Origin: Motacilla alba alba
Lineage: Eukaryota; Chordata; Aves; Passeriformes; Motacillidae
Length of the DNA stretch: 64,000 nucleotides
Assembly (NCBI RefSeq): GCF_015832195.1
Contig: NC_052019.1
Location: 42,411,016 to 42,475,015, forward strand
Reading direction: 5' to 3'
Each line of letters begins with the position of its first letter. The first letter of the stretch is position 1. Positions 1 through 12,288 of this stretch are shown here, piece after piece. The notes under the pieces were generated by a model that was given only the letters and a program-made list of their open reading frames with translations, did not search any database and was not told the DNA's origin. Made by a program: the position numbers and the translations under genes.

Positions 1-3000
1 TGCTGCTTTTTAAGAACACCTTCACAAGCTAAAAGTGTTACTCTTTTATCTGACAGTATCCAGAAACTGGACATAAAATAGACAATGTACAGACCAGTTT
101 GTGTGCATGCTTCAGTGCATAGAAATTTGCACTTTGAATTTTAACAGTGCAAACGACAACTAAAAGCAATCATCTTTCAACTTTTGCAAAAAAAAGGTCC
201 AATTTTTGCATTTTATTGGGTAGTTAAAAACCCAAAATTTTATAGCCTGTAGAGGGGAACAATTTTCAGTAATTTGAGATTATAGTGAAACCAGCTGATC
301 TCCATCTTGCTTTATCTGTATTGCTTTATTCTTTGATCATACATGTATCCAATGAATATTTTTCTGCTATTTTATTTTTTTTGGTAAATTGTAAGCATCG
401 TGAGATAAAAAATATACTATTACCATTATTTTCCCAATGGGTTTTCCTTTCCAGTACAGTATTGTTTTGTAGTAATCACACTGAGAATTTGCCAAAGTTA
501 TCTGACAGACCCAGCCTAGAGCTTCAGCAATTCTGACATTCCTACAAAAGTCCAAGAACAAAAACAATCCCTTTTTTTCACTTCCTAGGAGCCCCAGAAT
601 CCAGCCTAGTCAGTCAGAAAAAGTTGTTGTCTTGTAAGGCTAGAGAAGGCCTTTGAAGCATATCAAGTTTATGAAAACAGAGACAAATCCAGAAAAGTAT
701 TCTTTAGGGAAAAGCTCAAAGAATAAAAATTAAAGTGTTTGTTGTGCTCTGTTGATTGGTGGTTAAAGATAACAACTTACAGGGCTGCCTGGTCATCAAG
801 AGGTTGGGATGGAAAAACAGAGCCCCTGATGTTAATTGCACACAATTTAAATTTGGCTTAGGCTATCTTACACAGCTCCTTGCTTTTGATTAGATTTCTG
901 CCAAGTGCTCAGACTCTCTTGTTTGGTAAGTGCTACAAAGGTACAGCATGCACAGACTGAACTTGGATGCTGCTGGTTTATGCAGAAACATTCCTGTATC
1001 ACCCAGTCCCATTTTGGCAGCCTACTCCTGTTTCTTAAAACACTGTAGACAGAAAGGGGAAAAGTAGGATAACCACATACAATTTTTCCCTTGAAAATTT
1101 CTGTTTTGTCAGAGGTAAATTCTCTTTAGACCTCCATTTTTTTAAAAAAGAGATTCTGCTGTTGCATTCTAAAGAGCACTTAGAGATATAAACCATCTAC
1201 TATTATAACATAAAAACATCTAATGATTTAAGATTATTGCAAAGATTTTGATTTGTATTCTGGGTTAAATGCCCAGTATGGAAGCTATACAATGAAACTG
1301 CATTATGTTATGACATGCAACCTACTGTATTGAAATATATACATATTTTAAAAGTATCTACTTCTAGGAAGATATCTAGGAAAAGTTCACCATGCCACAG
1401 TGATTAGGGACTGGTAAAGGGCGGCCATTTCTTCAAGATCCTCAATAACGGACTCAGAAGGGGTCAGAAGACCACAGACCACCACAATTTTGGTGTTCTA
1501 TGCATCAGATTAAAAAATAAGTCATTACATGGCAACAGCAAACAATAATAAAGTTCAATTTGCTGCTGCCTTGGAAGGCTTTGAGGAGGCTGCTCAAGAG
1601 GTCTCTCAGGCTGCTTCCCCACAGCTGCTCATCAGGCACATGAAGCAAACCCAGCAGGGAGAGTGACAAAGACACATGTCCTCCCTCATGTTTAGAGCAG
1701 AGGGTGGAGAGGCCAGCAGAGGTGGTCTGGGCTGCACTGAGTCAGATGGAAGAGGGGGCAGCCTTGCCCACTCTTGATGCCAGGCTGCCAGCACTGCCAC
1801 TGAGACACCACAGGCTTGGGTGGACAGTGGCACCTTCCTTCCCACCCACTGCTGGGGTGTGACTGCCCCATGGCTGTGGCCATGTCCTGGAGGGCAGAGG
1901 GTGGCTGGAGAGAGGCTGGTGGTGCCAGGAGGTGTGGGGCAGCTGTGGTGGAGTGCCTGGCTGCAGCCGTGTGTGTGCAGGCTGTGTGCGTGTGCGGGGG
2001 CATGGCTAAGAGGTGGTGTTGGCTCCGTGATGAGAAGCCACATTTTCAGCTCTGGTGTCCCACAGGCTGGGAGGGAGCACAGGTCTTGGGGGAAGCCAGA
2101 TGCACCCCAGACATCTGCAAGAAGAGGCAGAGACAAGCCTGCACCTCTAAAGGAAAACCCGGTGCTCCTGCTCCTAAAGAGGCACTCGTGCTTCTCAGCC
2201 CACTGGCTTTCCATCACCCATCCTTCCCAGCCAGCCCAGCAGGACTGGCCATGCTCATACCAGGTTGCTCCTGGGAACCAAGTCTGTCAGGCCCTCCTCT
2301 GCCTCTGTGCATTTTTCCTTTGCTCTTGGAGAATAGAGCCATCAAGAGACTTTCAACTATTTCCTGACCTAATACAGCTTTCACAGAGTTTTACAGCAGC
2401 TGGTGAGGGTGAGATGGTAGCTCTCTATGCAACTCTATGCATTAATCATTATCATTCGTCATTACAACTGGAGTAGTATCAAAAAGCCCAGGCACAACTT
2501 TTGGGTAACGTTAATTCACACCTCATTAGCGAGTACTTTTTACCCAGCCACCAGAAGAGAGGCCCTGACTGCACTAAATGGTATCTAGTCTTTATCTGAG
2601 TCTGCTGCTGACAGGCACTGTGTTTACAGGAGGGTTTAGCATTTACAGCAAATACTTTTTTGCCAGGTCAGTTTGCCACTACTGAGTGGACACTGGTGAG
2701 GGCAAGTCATGCACATGACCATACATTCACTGATCATCCATTGCGCACTGATGTTACAGATCCCTGCTGCATCCAGGGATCCATTCTTTTCCTGGAGGCC
2801 AAATAAAATTTTCATTGTCACATCTGAATTCTGGCACAGATAGAAGAAAAGATGTCATTCTCAGAATGTGTAGGGTTAAAAAAAAAACCAACAAAACAAC
2901 AAAACAATAAACTACATAAACAACAAAAAAGTCTGTATTTTCTAGAACTTCCTCACTTTTATAAGCTGGAAATAAGTATACAATGCTATGAAATATTGGT

Positions 3001-5218
3001 AAATGGCCTGCTGTCTTTAACATATAACTAATTTTATTAAGATCCAGTTAAATGGGTTAAGTTAACTCTCTACTGGGTTAACTCCTAGCTTGCTACAGAG
3101 TCGAATTATGGTGTGCAATGTTGAGTAAAGTGGGATCTGAACTATCCCAAGCAATTTCCAGTTTTATTGCAAAACAAAACAGACATCAGATTCAATTAGC
3201 AAGACATGAATGCGTTTTCAGAATCTGCAAGTTTTTTATCACTTGCTAGCTGGTAAACAAATAAATTATGCAGTGTGAATTGAAACACATCTCTACTTGG
3301 AGCTATATAATGTAATTGTTGTAATTTAATTCAGCTCTAATGAGATTAGAGTTTGATGTGTAATCCAGTAATTTTGTAAAGATACATTACCATACATTTG
3401 AACTACTAAAGCAAGTCTGCTTTATCATATTTGCTGACTTGTCAACACCTTTACTTGACTCTGCAAAAGTGTAGTGAGTGTTTTCTTTACCCTTGTTCCC
3501 TCAATTTGATCCTCATGACCTTCAAAGGACATGAGATCAGGAGCTTCTTGCCTTACACTTTTTCTGACAGAAACAGCAAAAAGAGCTGAGAAAGCAGAAT
3601 GGCAGTCGGGTACCTACATGGCTTTGAAGTTCCTGCTAGGTGAAATTGTATCTTTTGATACTTAAATCCTTCCAAGAGTGTACATCTCTCCCCAAATGAG
3701 TGGTGACTTGGATTCCCTGTTTCTCCCTTAGATGAGTAGAAAGTGCCATGCAGTCCTTTAAGGCAGATGGTAAAAGTGCAGCATATTCCTCAGTACGCAG
3801 GGGCAAAACTCCAGGGCACATCACCCAGAGGGCTAAGGTGTATAGGGCAAAAATCTACATAAAAGGGGCACACTTCAATCCTTATTAACTGTAACAGCCA
3901 CCACCACATATGGACATTTCAACTGAAAAAAAACTAAACAAAACCAAAAACCAATACATATTTGTAAAAAATAAGAAAAAATTATCCCCTTCAGTTTTAT
4001 AATTCTTATAGACAGTTTAAATACATTTACAGAATTGGAAGATTTGGGAGGAAAAACAAGAACCAAACACCATCTTTGATAATTACCTTGTCTAAGAGAA
4101 TTCAGTTTGCAACCAGAAGTACTACCTTTAGACTTCCTTGAGTACTCAAACTCAACTTTTCAGCCTCTCTCTGTGTGAGCTATACCACGGACTTTATATA
4201 TAGTGTCCCTGTACAGTTGCTGGATTAAAGCATCTGAAAGACCAGACCCAGACCTTTTTGATTAAGCCTAGAAGACACTTTGTTTAAACCTCATCTTGCT
4301 AATTTTATTGCAAGTGATTTTGCCCCCATGTATTGAAGGAGTAAAAGAATTTGCTGCCAAAGAACGTCTGGAGAGGCAGTGAAATACCCATCCATAAAGA
4401 TTTTAATAATTCAGCTGGACTCAGCGCTGATATCCTTACTCTGTTTTGTGCTGGTCCAGATAACTGCTAAGGTCACATTTGGTGGAAGTCTCTAGACTTT
4501 TGGTCTCTAGAATACCCCATCATCCCAGTTGGTCAGTCATTCTGAAGGAATTGCATGACCATAATTCATAATATACTGCAAGTTCCTAAGCACTTTCCAT
4601 GCAAGGGGGTAGAGGGAACTTAGCAACATGTCTAGTTAAGGGACAAAGGGGGTGGTAAGGGTGAAGGGAAGAAACCCCTCACCTGGCTGTAGTTCAATGT
4701 GAAGTTATAGTATTTGGTTTGAGTGCATTTCAGGAAAAAGATTTATTATCAGCAGAGGAGCAATGGAAGTAGGGTAATTTACGTATTGCTTGCAAATATT
4801 TTGATAACCAAATTATATGATTATGGCAATACCAGAAACATTTAACAGTTTGTTCACAGAAGTATGTTTCATAAGGAATTTTCTTTTCTCAAAAAACTGT
4901 ACCGGAATTTCTATTATGTACTGGAATTTCTATTTCTATTATGTCAGTTTAATGAGTTCCTCAGAAAAACAAAATAGGGATTGGCTTTACAGTGATCATT
5001 ATGGAGATTGCTGCTGTAGTGCAATGTTTTCCTTAGGGTGCAAAGAATCTAATGCTTCCTGTCCTTGCAAGTGCAACATAAAGCAATGATCCTTTAGCCA
5101 TCATCTTAAGACTTGCTTCTCCCGGGGACAGGTGAGAGAGGGTGGAGAGGTAAACTTGTTACCTCCCTGTTTCTGCCTCACCTTTTCCTAGTTCCTTAAT
5201 TACTCATTACCTTAATCA
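1..5218. other. No gene recognised
   Basis: AT-rich, stop-rich sequence with a GC-richer part at 1560-2340 where frames on both strands are open for about 200 codons. None of those translations resembles a family I know. In mammals the next gene beyond RNF175 is SFRP2, but I see no SFRP2 exon here. Confidence 0.6.
4901..4946. repeat. Imperfect tandem duplication of about 20-26 bp
   Basis: CGGAATTTCTATTATGTA is followed at once by CTGGAATTTCTATTTCTATTATGTC. The second copy has an additional TTCTAT. Confidence 0.7.
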
Positions 5219-5460
5219 CGCCGTATTCAGCGCCGGGCTTGCCGGTGCGCTCCCCATAAGGGGGCACCCTTGGTTGTATCCTGAGGGACCCGCCACGGGC
5301 TGCTCCGAGATGCTGCTGAGCGGCAGCGCGCTGCCGGCAGGGCAGGGCAGGGCAGGGGTACTGTGGTGTCCCGCGGGACCCGCAGGAAGCTGGGAAAGGA
5401 CACGATCAGCCCTGGTGCCGGTACCCACTGCAGCGCTGCGACATCGAAGATCAGCACCCA
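5219..5460. promoter_or_regulatory. CpG-rich segment, likely an old CpG-island promoter
   Basis: About twenty CG dinucleotides in some 240 bases and a clearly higher GC level than the CpG-poor sequence around it. It includes a short GGCAG repeat near 5335-5357. It lies about 0.8 kb upstream of the first RNF175 relic on the + strand, so the simplest reading is the former RNF175 promoter. A promoter of an unannotated RNA is also possible. Open frames here on both strands reflect base composition. Confidence 0.55.
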
Positions 5461-5620
5461 TCATCTCACCACTTCCTTCCAAATGGAAAAATAGTGTGGC
5501 TACTGTTGCGCTTTTTCCTCTGAAGAAGGGATGGGAAAGAGCCACGTGCTTAATCCCATATCCAGATTTCGGCAAAGTCAAAAGTTTTAATTGGATGCAA
5601 GCTTCGGCTAACACGAGATG

Positions 5621-5635
5621 GTAACCAATAGCAAC
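5621..5635 (+). promoter_or_regulatory. RFX X-box (GTAACC-AAT-AGCAAC) overlapping a CCAAT box
   Basis: The 15 bases fit the RFX consensus GTNRCC, 0-3 spacer, RGYAAC without mismatch. A CCAAT box overlaps it at 5624-5628 and an inverted one (ATTGG) is at 5590-5594. It lies 160 bases past the CpG-rich segment. RFX sites of this form are typical of ciliary and testis genes; function here is inference. Confidence 0.45.
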
Positions 5636-6224
5636 AAAGAATGGTTTCTGCCTTTTGCCTGGTTGCTTGCTCAAATCTGGATCCCAACTGGTTTAACACT
5701 GGCCGTGTCTGAACAAAGAAGCTGCTGCCCATCAGCCACCATGACACAAGGTCTGGATCTGCAACTCATCCAAGGCAGGCATCACACAGAATGTTGCAGA
5801 TCCCTTCCAGGAATGGAGACAGTGTGTGTCAGTGTCTTCAGCTTGATATCAGGTTGCACTTGAGGTGCAGTCAATGCACACACAGACCTGTAAGCCAGGA
5901 GGTGCTGCTGACTTCTGAAATGTAGGGCTCAGAAGACACCAGGTCAGAGGGAAATTAACATCCAGGTTGAGTCAAGCTCAGATGAAGAACAAGATTCTTA
6001 ACTACAGGAACATGAGACTCTGATCTAACACAGAAGCTTAGTCAGACTTAGATATGAAAAGAGACTGATTTATAGATCTAAGACAATCCCCTCCTTCCTT
6101 AGGGACTCAAGGAAACATTTATTAACTCTAGAAGGAAGAGAAATACCCCTTACAGTTCTCACTTTATATAGAAGGAAGCAGAAATAGGGCTTTATGCCCT
6201 CTTCTGAGTTTCCATTTACTTTGG

Positions 6225-6295
6225 AGATTGCAGCCTTGCCTATTGCCCAGACTGTGCTTGTTCAGTGGAAACAAAGCTACTGTTGGTCCTACAAT
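6225..6295 (+). pseudogene. RNF175: RNF175 relic: early membrane-segment exon
   Basis: One frame reads PIAQTVLVQWKQSYCWSYN, close to the family segment around IAQ.VLVQW(K/R)Q followed by RSYN. The family exon appears to end after SYN; here ACAAT is followed by GGGAAT, so the expected GT donor is absent. A plausible acceptor AG lies at 6232-6233. The open frame that covers it (6194-6403) continues into unrelated sequence. Confidence 0.75.
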
Positions 6296-8689
6296 GGGAA
6301 TGGCTTGTCAGAAAGAGCCGATTTGGAGCTGTCTTGCTTAAGACAACATCCTTCTCAGGTTACAGGTGAGAGTCACAACACAGTCCTCAGGAGTTACATC
6401 TAGTAAGACAACCAAGCCTCTGTGGAAAGCAGCCAGCCATGGCTTTTAGTCAGGTGGAGAATAGTTTTATATAGGAAGAAAAAAATGAATCACCTGGGAA
6501 AGCCTGAGGGGTGGTTCTAAAAAGCATGCACGTGGTGTTGCCTTGGCATTTTCCTCCTCAGCAGTATTTAAAGTTAAGTAAAATGTGTGTACTACAGAGA
6601 ATCAACCACTGCCAAAAACAAATGCCTAAAGCTTACCATTCTTACATTCTATTACTTGTGTAACTCAGTCTTCAGCAAATGAAGTTTCATTCCCACCCAT
6701 TAGTTTACAGGAGCCAGTCACACCAACAAGGTGACATAAGCAATACAGGAAAAATACATTTTTAAATATGTTTAATCTAATTTAGGGAGGATCCTGTACA
6801 ATATAACCATACAACACTTTAGTAAGATTTTGTGATGGTTTTTGTATTGCATTTAAAAATAAACAAAATATCTGCACCAGAAACATGTTGGGGCCTCAAT
6901 ATCCAGTGTGTGGCTGAATGACAGCATCAAAGGCTCCTTCTCCAGTAAAAGAGGAACTGAAGCAGAGACTCTTTCAGTAAAAATAGCATCACCAGAAGCT
7001 GAAGTTGACTTTACACTGAGTTTTTGCAGTTCTGCTTCATGGTCTGTTAAGCTGGGAGAGTAAAGTCTTCTCACACCTACCATCTATCTGTGTATGAAGT
7101 TACTTTATAATAGTGAATACTGGTCACCATGGGTCTCTGCCAGTAGAGGGTTTATTGCATTTATTCCATGTCAAATAATTTAGGAGTCATCAAAGCAATT
7201 TCCAAGTTTGTGTGTTAAGTAGTAACTGCCCTAATGTTCCAAATCCAGATACTTTTGTATAGTTTTCTAACACACTGTTGATCTCCTTGCATGAGCTTAC
7301 TTTCTTTAAAAGCATATCATAATGCAATGCTAAAGTTAAAAATTTATACCTGAAAGTAACTGGCAAAATCTGGTCCCTATATTTCAAAGACTAGCAAATA
7401 GGACAAACAGTAAAAAACAAAGTTGGATGATTAATGAGATAAATGAAAAATAACTAGCATACTTTTTTGTATCAGATAAGAAAGCCTTCTGATTCAGAAG
7501 CAGAAAATGTAATGATGGTTGTATTTAAGATTTAAACAGCTTGGTTAATGCTTACAGGAAATTGTCCATTTGAGATGAAAACAAACAGAAAAAAAAAGTC
7601 TACTGCTCCCCTAAGTACAGGCAGGTCTAGACTTCTGCATTGCTGTTCTTGCAGGTGGCAATTATTATTCTTGCATTCATGTGCATATAGTTTTAGTTTG
7701 ATTTGGTGAGAAACATTGAAATAAGTCGAAATTTGAAAAACAACCACATACTCATTAGAAACAGCCCTCTGCTTCTGCTTGCTTACAGGTTTTTTTACTT
7801 GCCACCCAGCCTTTGCCTACTTGGTTTATGCCTGTATGGTTCCCATACAGGTTACGCAGCAGAGCGTCTAATACTGGAAAGAAGATGCCAAACACCTTCC
7901 TCTGCCCGTAACAACATTTGCGTCTCTAGGAGCAAAACAAAAAGCAAATCAGATGAAGAGGTAGAACACGCTATTTTCAGTGGCAGGGATAAACCTAGGG
8001 CTCCCTTTATCTGATCAAAAACTGCTTTCTTTTCAATTTTCTGTTCCAAGAGCCCAAATGAAGCAAGTAGCCAGCCCTCCATTGCATATCATGGCTTGGT
8101 AGACAGCATCAGCTGGCAAAACTTTCTGCCTGAGTCTGAGGTCATGGTGGGTCTTTGCACATATACACATCCCTACTCTGGACAGTCATGCCATTCTCAG
8201 ACATAGTAAGAGCCCAGAGGGAATTTCACAGCTCTGTTAGTAGAAATAAAGCAAAGGATTGCAATGATTGACTCCCACCCTTCCCTTCAAAGTGCTTTGC
8301 AAACATGTGAAAAAAGAAAAGCTTGGTTTCTTTTTGAAAGAAAAAGGAAATGAAGGTCAAAGGGAGCATAAAATCAGCCCTAAATGGAAAGGGCATTCAT
8401 TAGCTTTCTCAAAAAGAACAAAAAATAAAAAGCAGCAACTACTTACTAGATGCAAGAGAAACAGCAACAGCCTGTACCTTCCAAAAGAGCCTTATCCAGG
8501 CTTATCGAGAATGTAAAACGTCTCCTGAAAAAAAAGGCATGCTGGGGAAGGCTCCTATTTCAAAGAGGCCAGAGCAAAAAAAGTTGCAGCAAAGCAACCA
8601 AGGTTCAGCTGTAGATAATTTTGGGCAAGAGGAAAGAGATTGCCCTTCACCAGATGGCCACATATAAAGTAGTACAAAGGAAGGGGGTA

Positions 8690-8752
8690 GGAAAAGGGGA
8701 AAAGAAAAAAAAAAGAAGAAAAAGAAGAGGAGGAGGAAGAAGAAGAAGAAGA
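8690..8752. repeat. 63-base pure purine tract, ending in (GAA)n
   Basis: No pyrimidine occurs on the + strand from 8690 to 8752; it starts with A/G-mixed sequence and ends in GAGGAGGAGGAAGAAGAAGAAG. It is a polymorphic-microsatellite type sequence and can form triplex DNA in principle. Confidence 0.85.
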
Positions 8753-9134
8753 TTTGTATTTTTTTTTCTATTAAGTCTTGATTTGAAATAAAATTATACC
8801 TGTGGGGGTTTTTTTTCCTCCAGATGGTAGCTGACAGTCTGGTGTTAACTTCCACATGAAAAGGAAGCAAATTAGAGAAAACTATTGTTTCTCAGCTACT
8901 TCTGAGAATTTTCTTATTTCAGATTTTGAAAAATAAACATGGAGCCTGTGTTCTGCTAATTCACCTTTTGAAAACCTGATTTCCAGTGGGTTTGCATATG
9001 TGTTCAAGTAACACTCATTTCTCCATTTTACTCACAAGTTTTGCACTTAACGAGGTGCTTGAACTGTATTATGTACTCTGGGATGTGGGATGGCAACAAA
9101 GAATGACCATCCTTGAAAAAACATTCTATCCTGT

Positions 9135-9154
9135 CCTAGCCTAGCCTAGCCTAG
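9135..9154. repeat. (CCTAG)4 microsatellite
   Basis: Four perfect CCTAG units in a row. Confidence 0.9.
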
Positions 9155-12142
9155 CTGTTTTTCTCAACATAAAGGCAGAAGTCTGATATAGCAAATGGAG
9201 AAGAAAGGAAAAAGCATATTAGTATTCTGACTCTGTATTTTCCCAAGGGAAATTCTGACTATCAGGTACTCAACTGCCTCTTATAATGCAATTTGCTTGC
9301 TGTTGGAAGCTGTCCATTGGTGAAAATAAAATAAATATGATACATAGGAACAAAGTTGTTCTCCCCTGGCATAAAAACATCTCAGATAGAAAGGTAGATG
9401 AAAAACAAAAGCCTTGTGCCTGGTACCATAGGTGGCTGCCCATTTTAGGGATTATATAACTTGTATCATGTGGCAGTCACGGAATAAGAACTTACTTGGG
9501 AATATAGTTGAAAAATGAAACAGCATAGTCATGACAGCATTGATTTCTGTACCTAAGTAATGAGGCAAATCTTGAGAAAATAAGGTTGGTTGATTTACTT
9601 AACATAGAAATTCCTGCCAATTTTCAATGTGCTGTCAAATATAATCATATTAACTAAACCTTAAAAACTCCAAACAGCCTGATTTATTATTTCTTCAATG
9701 CATATGTTTTTGGGTATTTGAATATGCCTTCATCAAAAGAAACTAGATTTTTAGGAAGCCAGTTTGCTTGTCTTGCCAAGTTAAAAGTTCTGGTAAGGTC
9801 AATCTCTTACAACAAATCTAATTATTACAAGTTACTTTCTTTATGTATACAGTTTTTACCTTATGCCATAAGGTAGTAAGGATAGTGGGATAATGCTCTT
9901 AGGTTGAATTTCCTGGTGATAGTCATTTTTACTTCCTCAGAGTGGGGGAGAGCATTCTGAGGGAAGCAGAGGACAGATGGAGGTTTTTCAGTTGGTGCTT
10001 GTATTTAATCTGCATAATTAGAAAATGGGAAAGTTATCTATGACGCTGATGCTGACTTCACTTCTAGGTCTTTTTGAGCTCATTTCAAGTATGGTAATGA
10101 GAAAAACATTTTACCTTTGGGCAGCAATCTAATTTGTCAGGAAATTCCTCTTGCTATGATGAGTGGATGAGGAAAATTTGGAATAATATGATCCAGATGT
10201 TAAAGCTCCTATTTAGCAGCAATGCAGATGCATTATTTTATGGAATTGTCCAGATGGTGACCTTCCAGTATTAATAATAAATCAATATTGGGGTTTGCAT
10301 CTGTATGACTCCATTCCTATCTTTGCTCTCATTTACATGACGAAATACTCATGCATCTCATGTAGAGGCTGATAGTATTAAAATTAACAAGCTGGAAGAC
10401 ATAAAAATCAGTGAGGAAAATTGAAGCAATTACTGCAAGTAATATATACCAATTGATCCGATAACAGCATCACCCGAAAGAAGGTAATGCCACAATTTTT
10501 AACTGATTTGCATTTAATTTCGCAGCTAACAGGATAACAAAATTCTGTTACAATTTTGTATTAGAATGTAGCCAATTTACTGAACATGTGCACTCAAGCA
10601 GTTTTGGCTTTGCCACTTAAATTCAAACTTTACTGGAAAACAAAAAGAGCAACGCACGGTACATAAGCACAGCAGAGCAGGGCCATATTGGACAGCAGCC
10701 AGGCTGGCAGGCAACAGAAACCTTCAGTGGCCTCTGGTGAAGGCTGGGAAACCTCAGGATCTGCAGTCAGGGATGAGCAAAGGCCACTGACCTGTGGCAT
10801 GTCAAAAGGGCAGCAGGGCATGGAAGTAGCTCAGGCAGTTTTATGGTCACAGACAGCAGACTGAGCTCTCCTAAAGTCAGGGCTGCAGGGTAGAGAAAGG
10901 CCTAAAACTGATGTGATCTAGTGATGATGTGTTGTTATTTTCTACAGGCATTTCTATCTCCTAATTTATTTAAACTTATATTGTAAAATACCAGTTTCTT
11001 CAAGGGTCCCATGCTTCCTGGGGCTTGGGGGGGATTGTATTTAAGGGTTTCCTCTTTTCTTTAGAGAAGAAGAATTGAGTCCTCCTACAGCTGAAATCTG
11101 TGGCAAAGCTGTTTTAAGTTTCACAAGGAGCAACACACATTCCTTCAGAAGTGTACTTTTTGGATTAAGAGATTCATTTTCCATAGAAGTATCCTTTTAC
11201 TCTAGGTGAATTGTGCTTTTTGTTTGCTTTTAAAGAATCCCCCTGCACCAAACCAAACATAAATTTTAAAACTGTCTCCCATCTCCTCTCAGAGTTTTTT
11301 TTTTTTCATTTTATTTTTAGCAACATTTCTGTAATGATCCAGGAGTTAACTCTACAGACATGTATATACTGAAGTCGGTCTTGCTTTATCTTTGCCATCA
11401 TCAGGCTTCCACAGTCCCAAATCCACGGTTTATTAACATGACTACAGAGAGAACTGACATTACAGGGCTTTTAACTCTTCAGTGGGTATCAAATATGTGC
11501 TTATTTGAAAAGAAATAGAATATTTCATCACCGTGGGCAGCTCAAGCTAATATATGTATTGAGTTTGATGAAATTTCATTTAGGAAAAAGTGTTTAAAAT
11601 GTTAGGCCACAGCACTTTGTGCTGAAGAAAGAGGTTTTAAGAAAGTCCTAAATTAGTGTGGTTATGTACCCAAGCACCACCCAGAGCAGTGCAGCCAAAT
11701 GTGCCTCTCTGAAAGTTCCTAAGAGCAGCTCTGAGGCTTAAAGGGCAAAGTGACTCCACTGATTTCAGAAAACTTGCTCCCAAAGCCTTAACCTCGTGGT
11801 CACCATAGTTAATTTGAGTTCTAAACCAAACTTTAATGTTTCTTCCGGTAAAAAATAATTCTATCAATAGACAATTTAGATTCCAAGCATAGGATGCGAG
11901 GAGTCTGATCGAGTTGTATCTTGTTGTTATAACCAATTACTACATTGGATTTACTAATTATTTACAGGGTGCAAGGCAGACTAACGTTCTAGAGTCAAAG
12001 GCACTCCTGGGTCAGATGCTGTACAAGTAACATTTTATGTCTAAGTTTTACAGTTTGACAGTCTGTTAATCAAACCTGACCACACACAATGGAAACATGG
12101 GATGTTATTACTTTGAAATGACTGTCTCAGTTTTGCCAACAG

Positions 12143-12288
12143 TCCCGCTGCTGCTTATGTGGCTTGTTTCTCTTTATTTCACCATCAACCTTTGCTGGTG
12201 GAAAACCATATCTATGTGAGGAATGCTCACAGTTATTACCCTTACATCACTTTCAGAGCAAGCTCTCTTGGGAAGAACATCACAGGAA
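12143..12288 (+). pseudogene. RNF175: RNF175 relic: transmembrane exon with in-frame TGA
   Basis: After an acceptor-like CCAACAG the frame reads VPLLLMWLVSLYFTINLCWW, then KTISM, stop, GMLTVIT and, further on, ALLGRTSQ. This tracks the family segment containing MWVVPLYFT.K..WWRFL and ending near a GRTPR motif. The TGA at 12217-12219 stands where the family has tryptophan (TGG). The 135-codon open frame across 12164-12571 is in a different frame and is a shadow. Confidence 0.82.

Larger units (their letters stand above)
6300..12140. other. Former RNF175 intron; no gene seen
   Basis: Short, unsupported open frames only. It holds a 9-bp perfect hairpin at 7831-7851, the purine tract and the CCTAG repeat. 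The 122-codon frame across 8502-8870 is poly-F/L from the purine tract. Confidence 0.6.

Noticed and set aside
1606..2476. Open frames of about 200 codons on both strands
   Set aside because: They overlap one another, follow GC composition and show no recognisable domain or splice logic.
5735..5810. Possible RNF175 exon 2 (LDLQLIQGRHHTE)
   Set aside because: Resemblance to the family segment before the first membrane helix is too short and patchy to call.
8502..8870. 122-codon frame with a phenylalanine/leucine run resembling a membrane helix
   Set aside because: The run is the complement of the purine tract, so it reflects a simple repeat.
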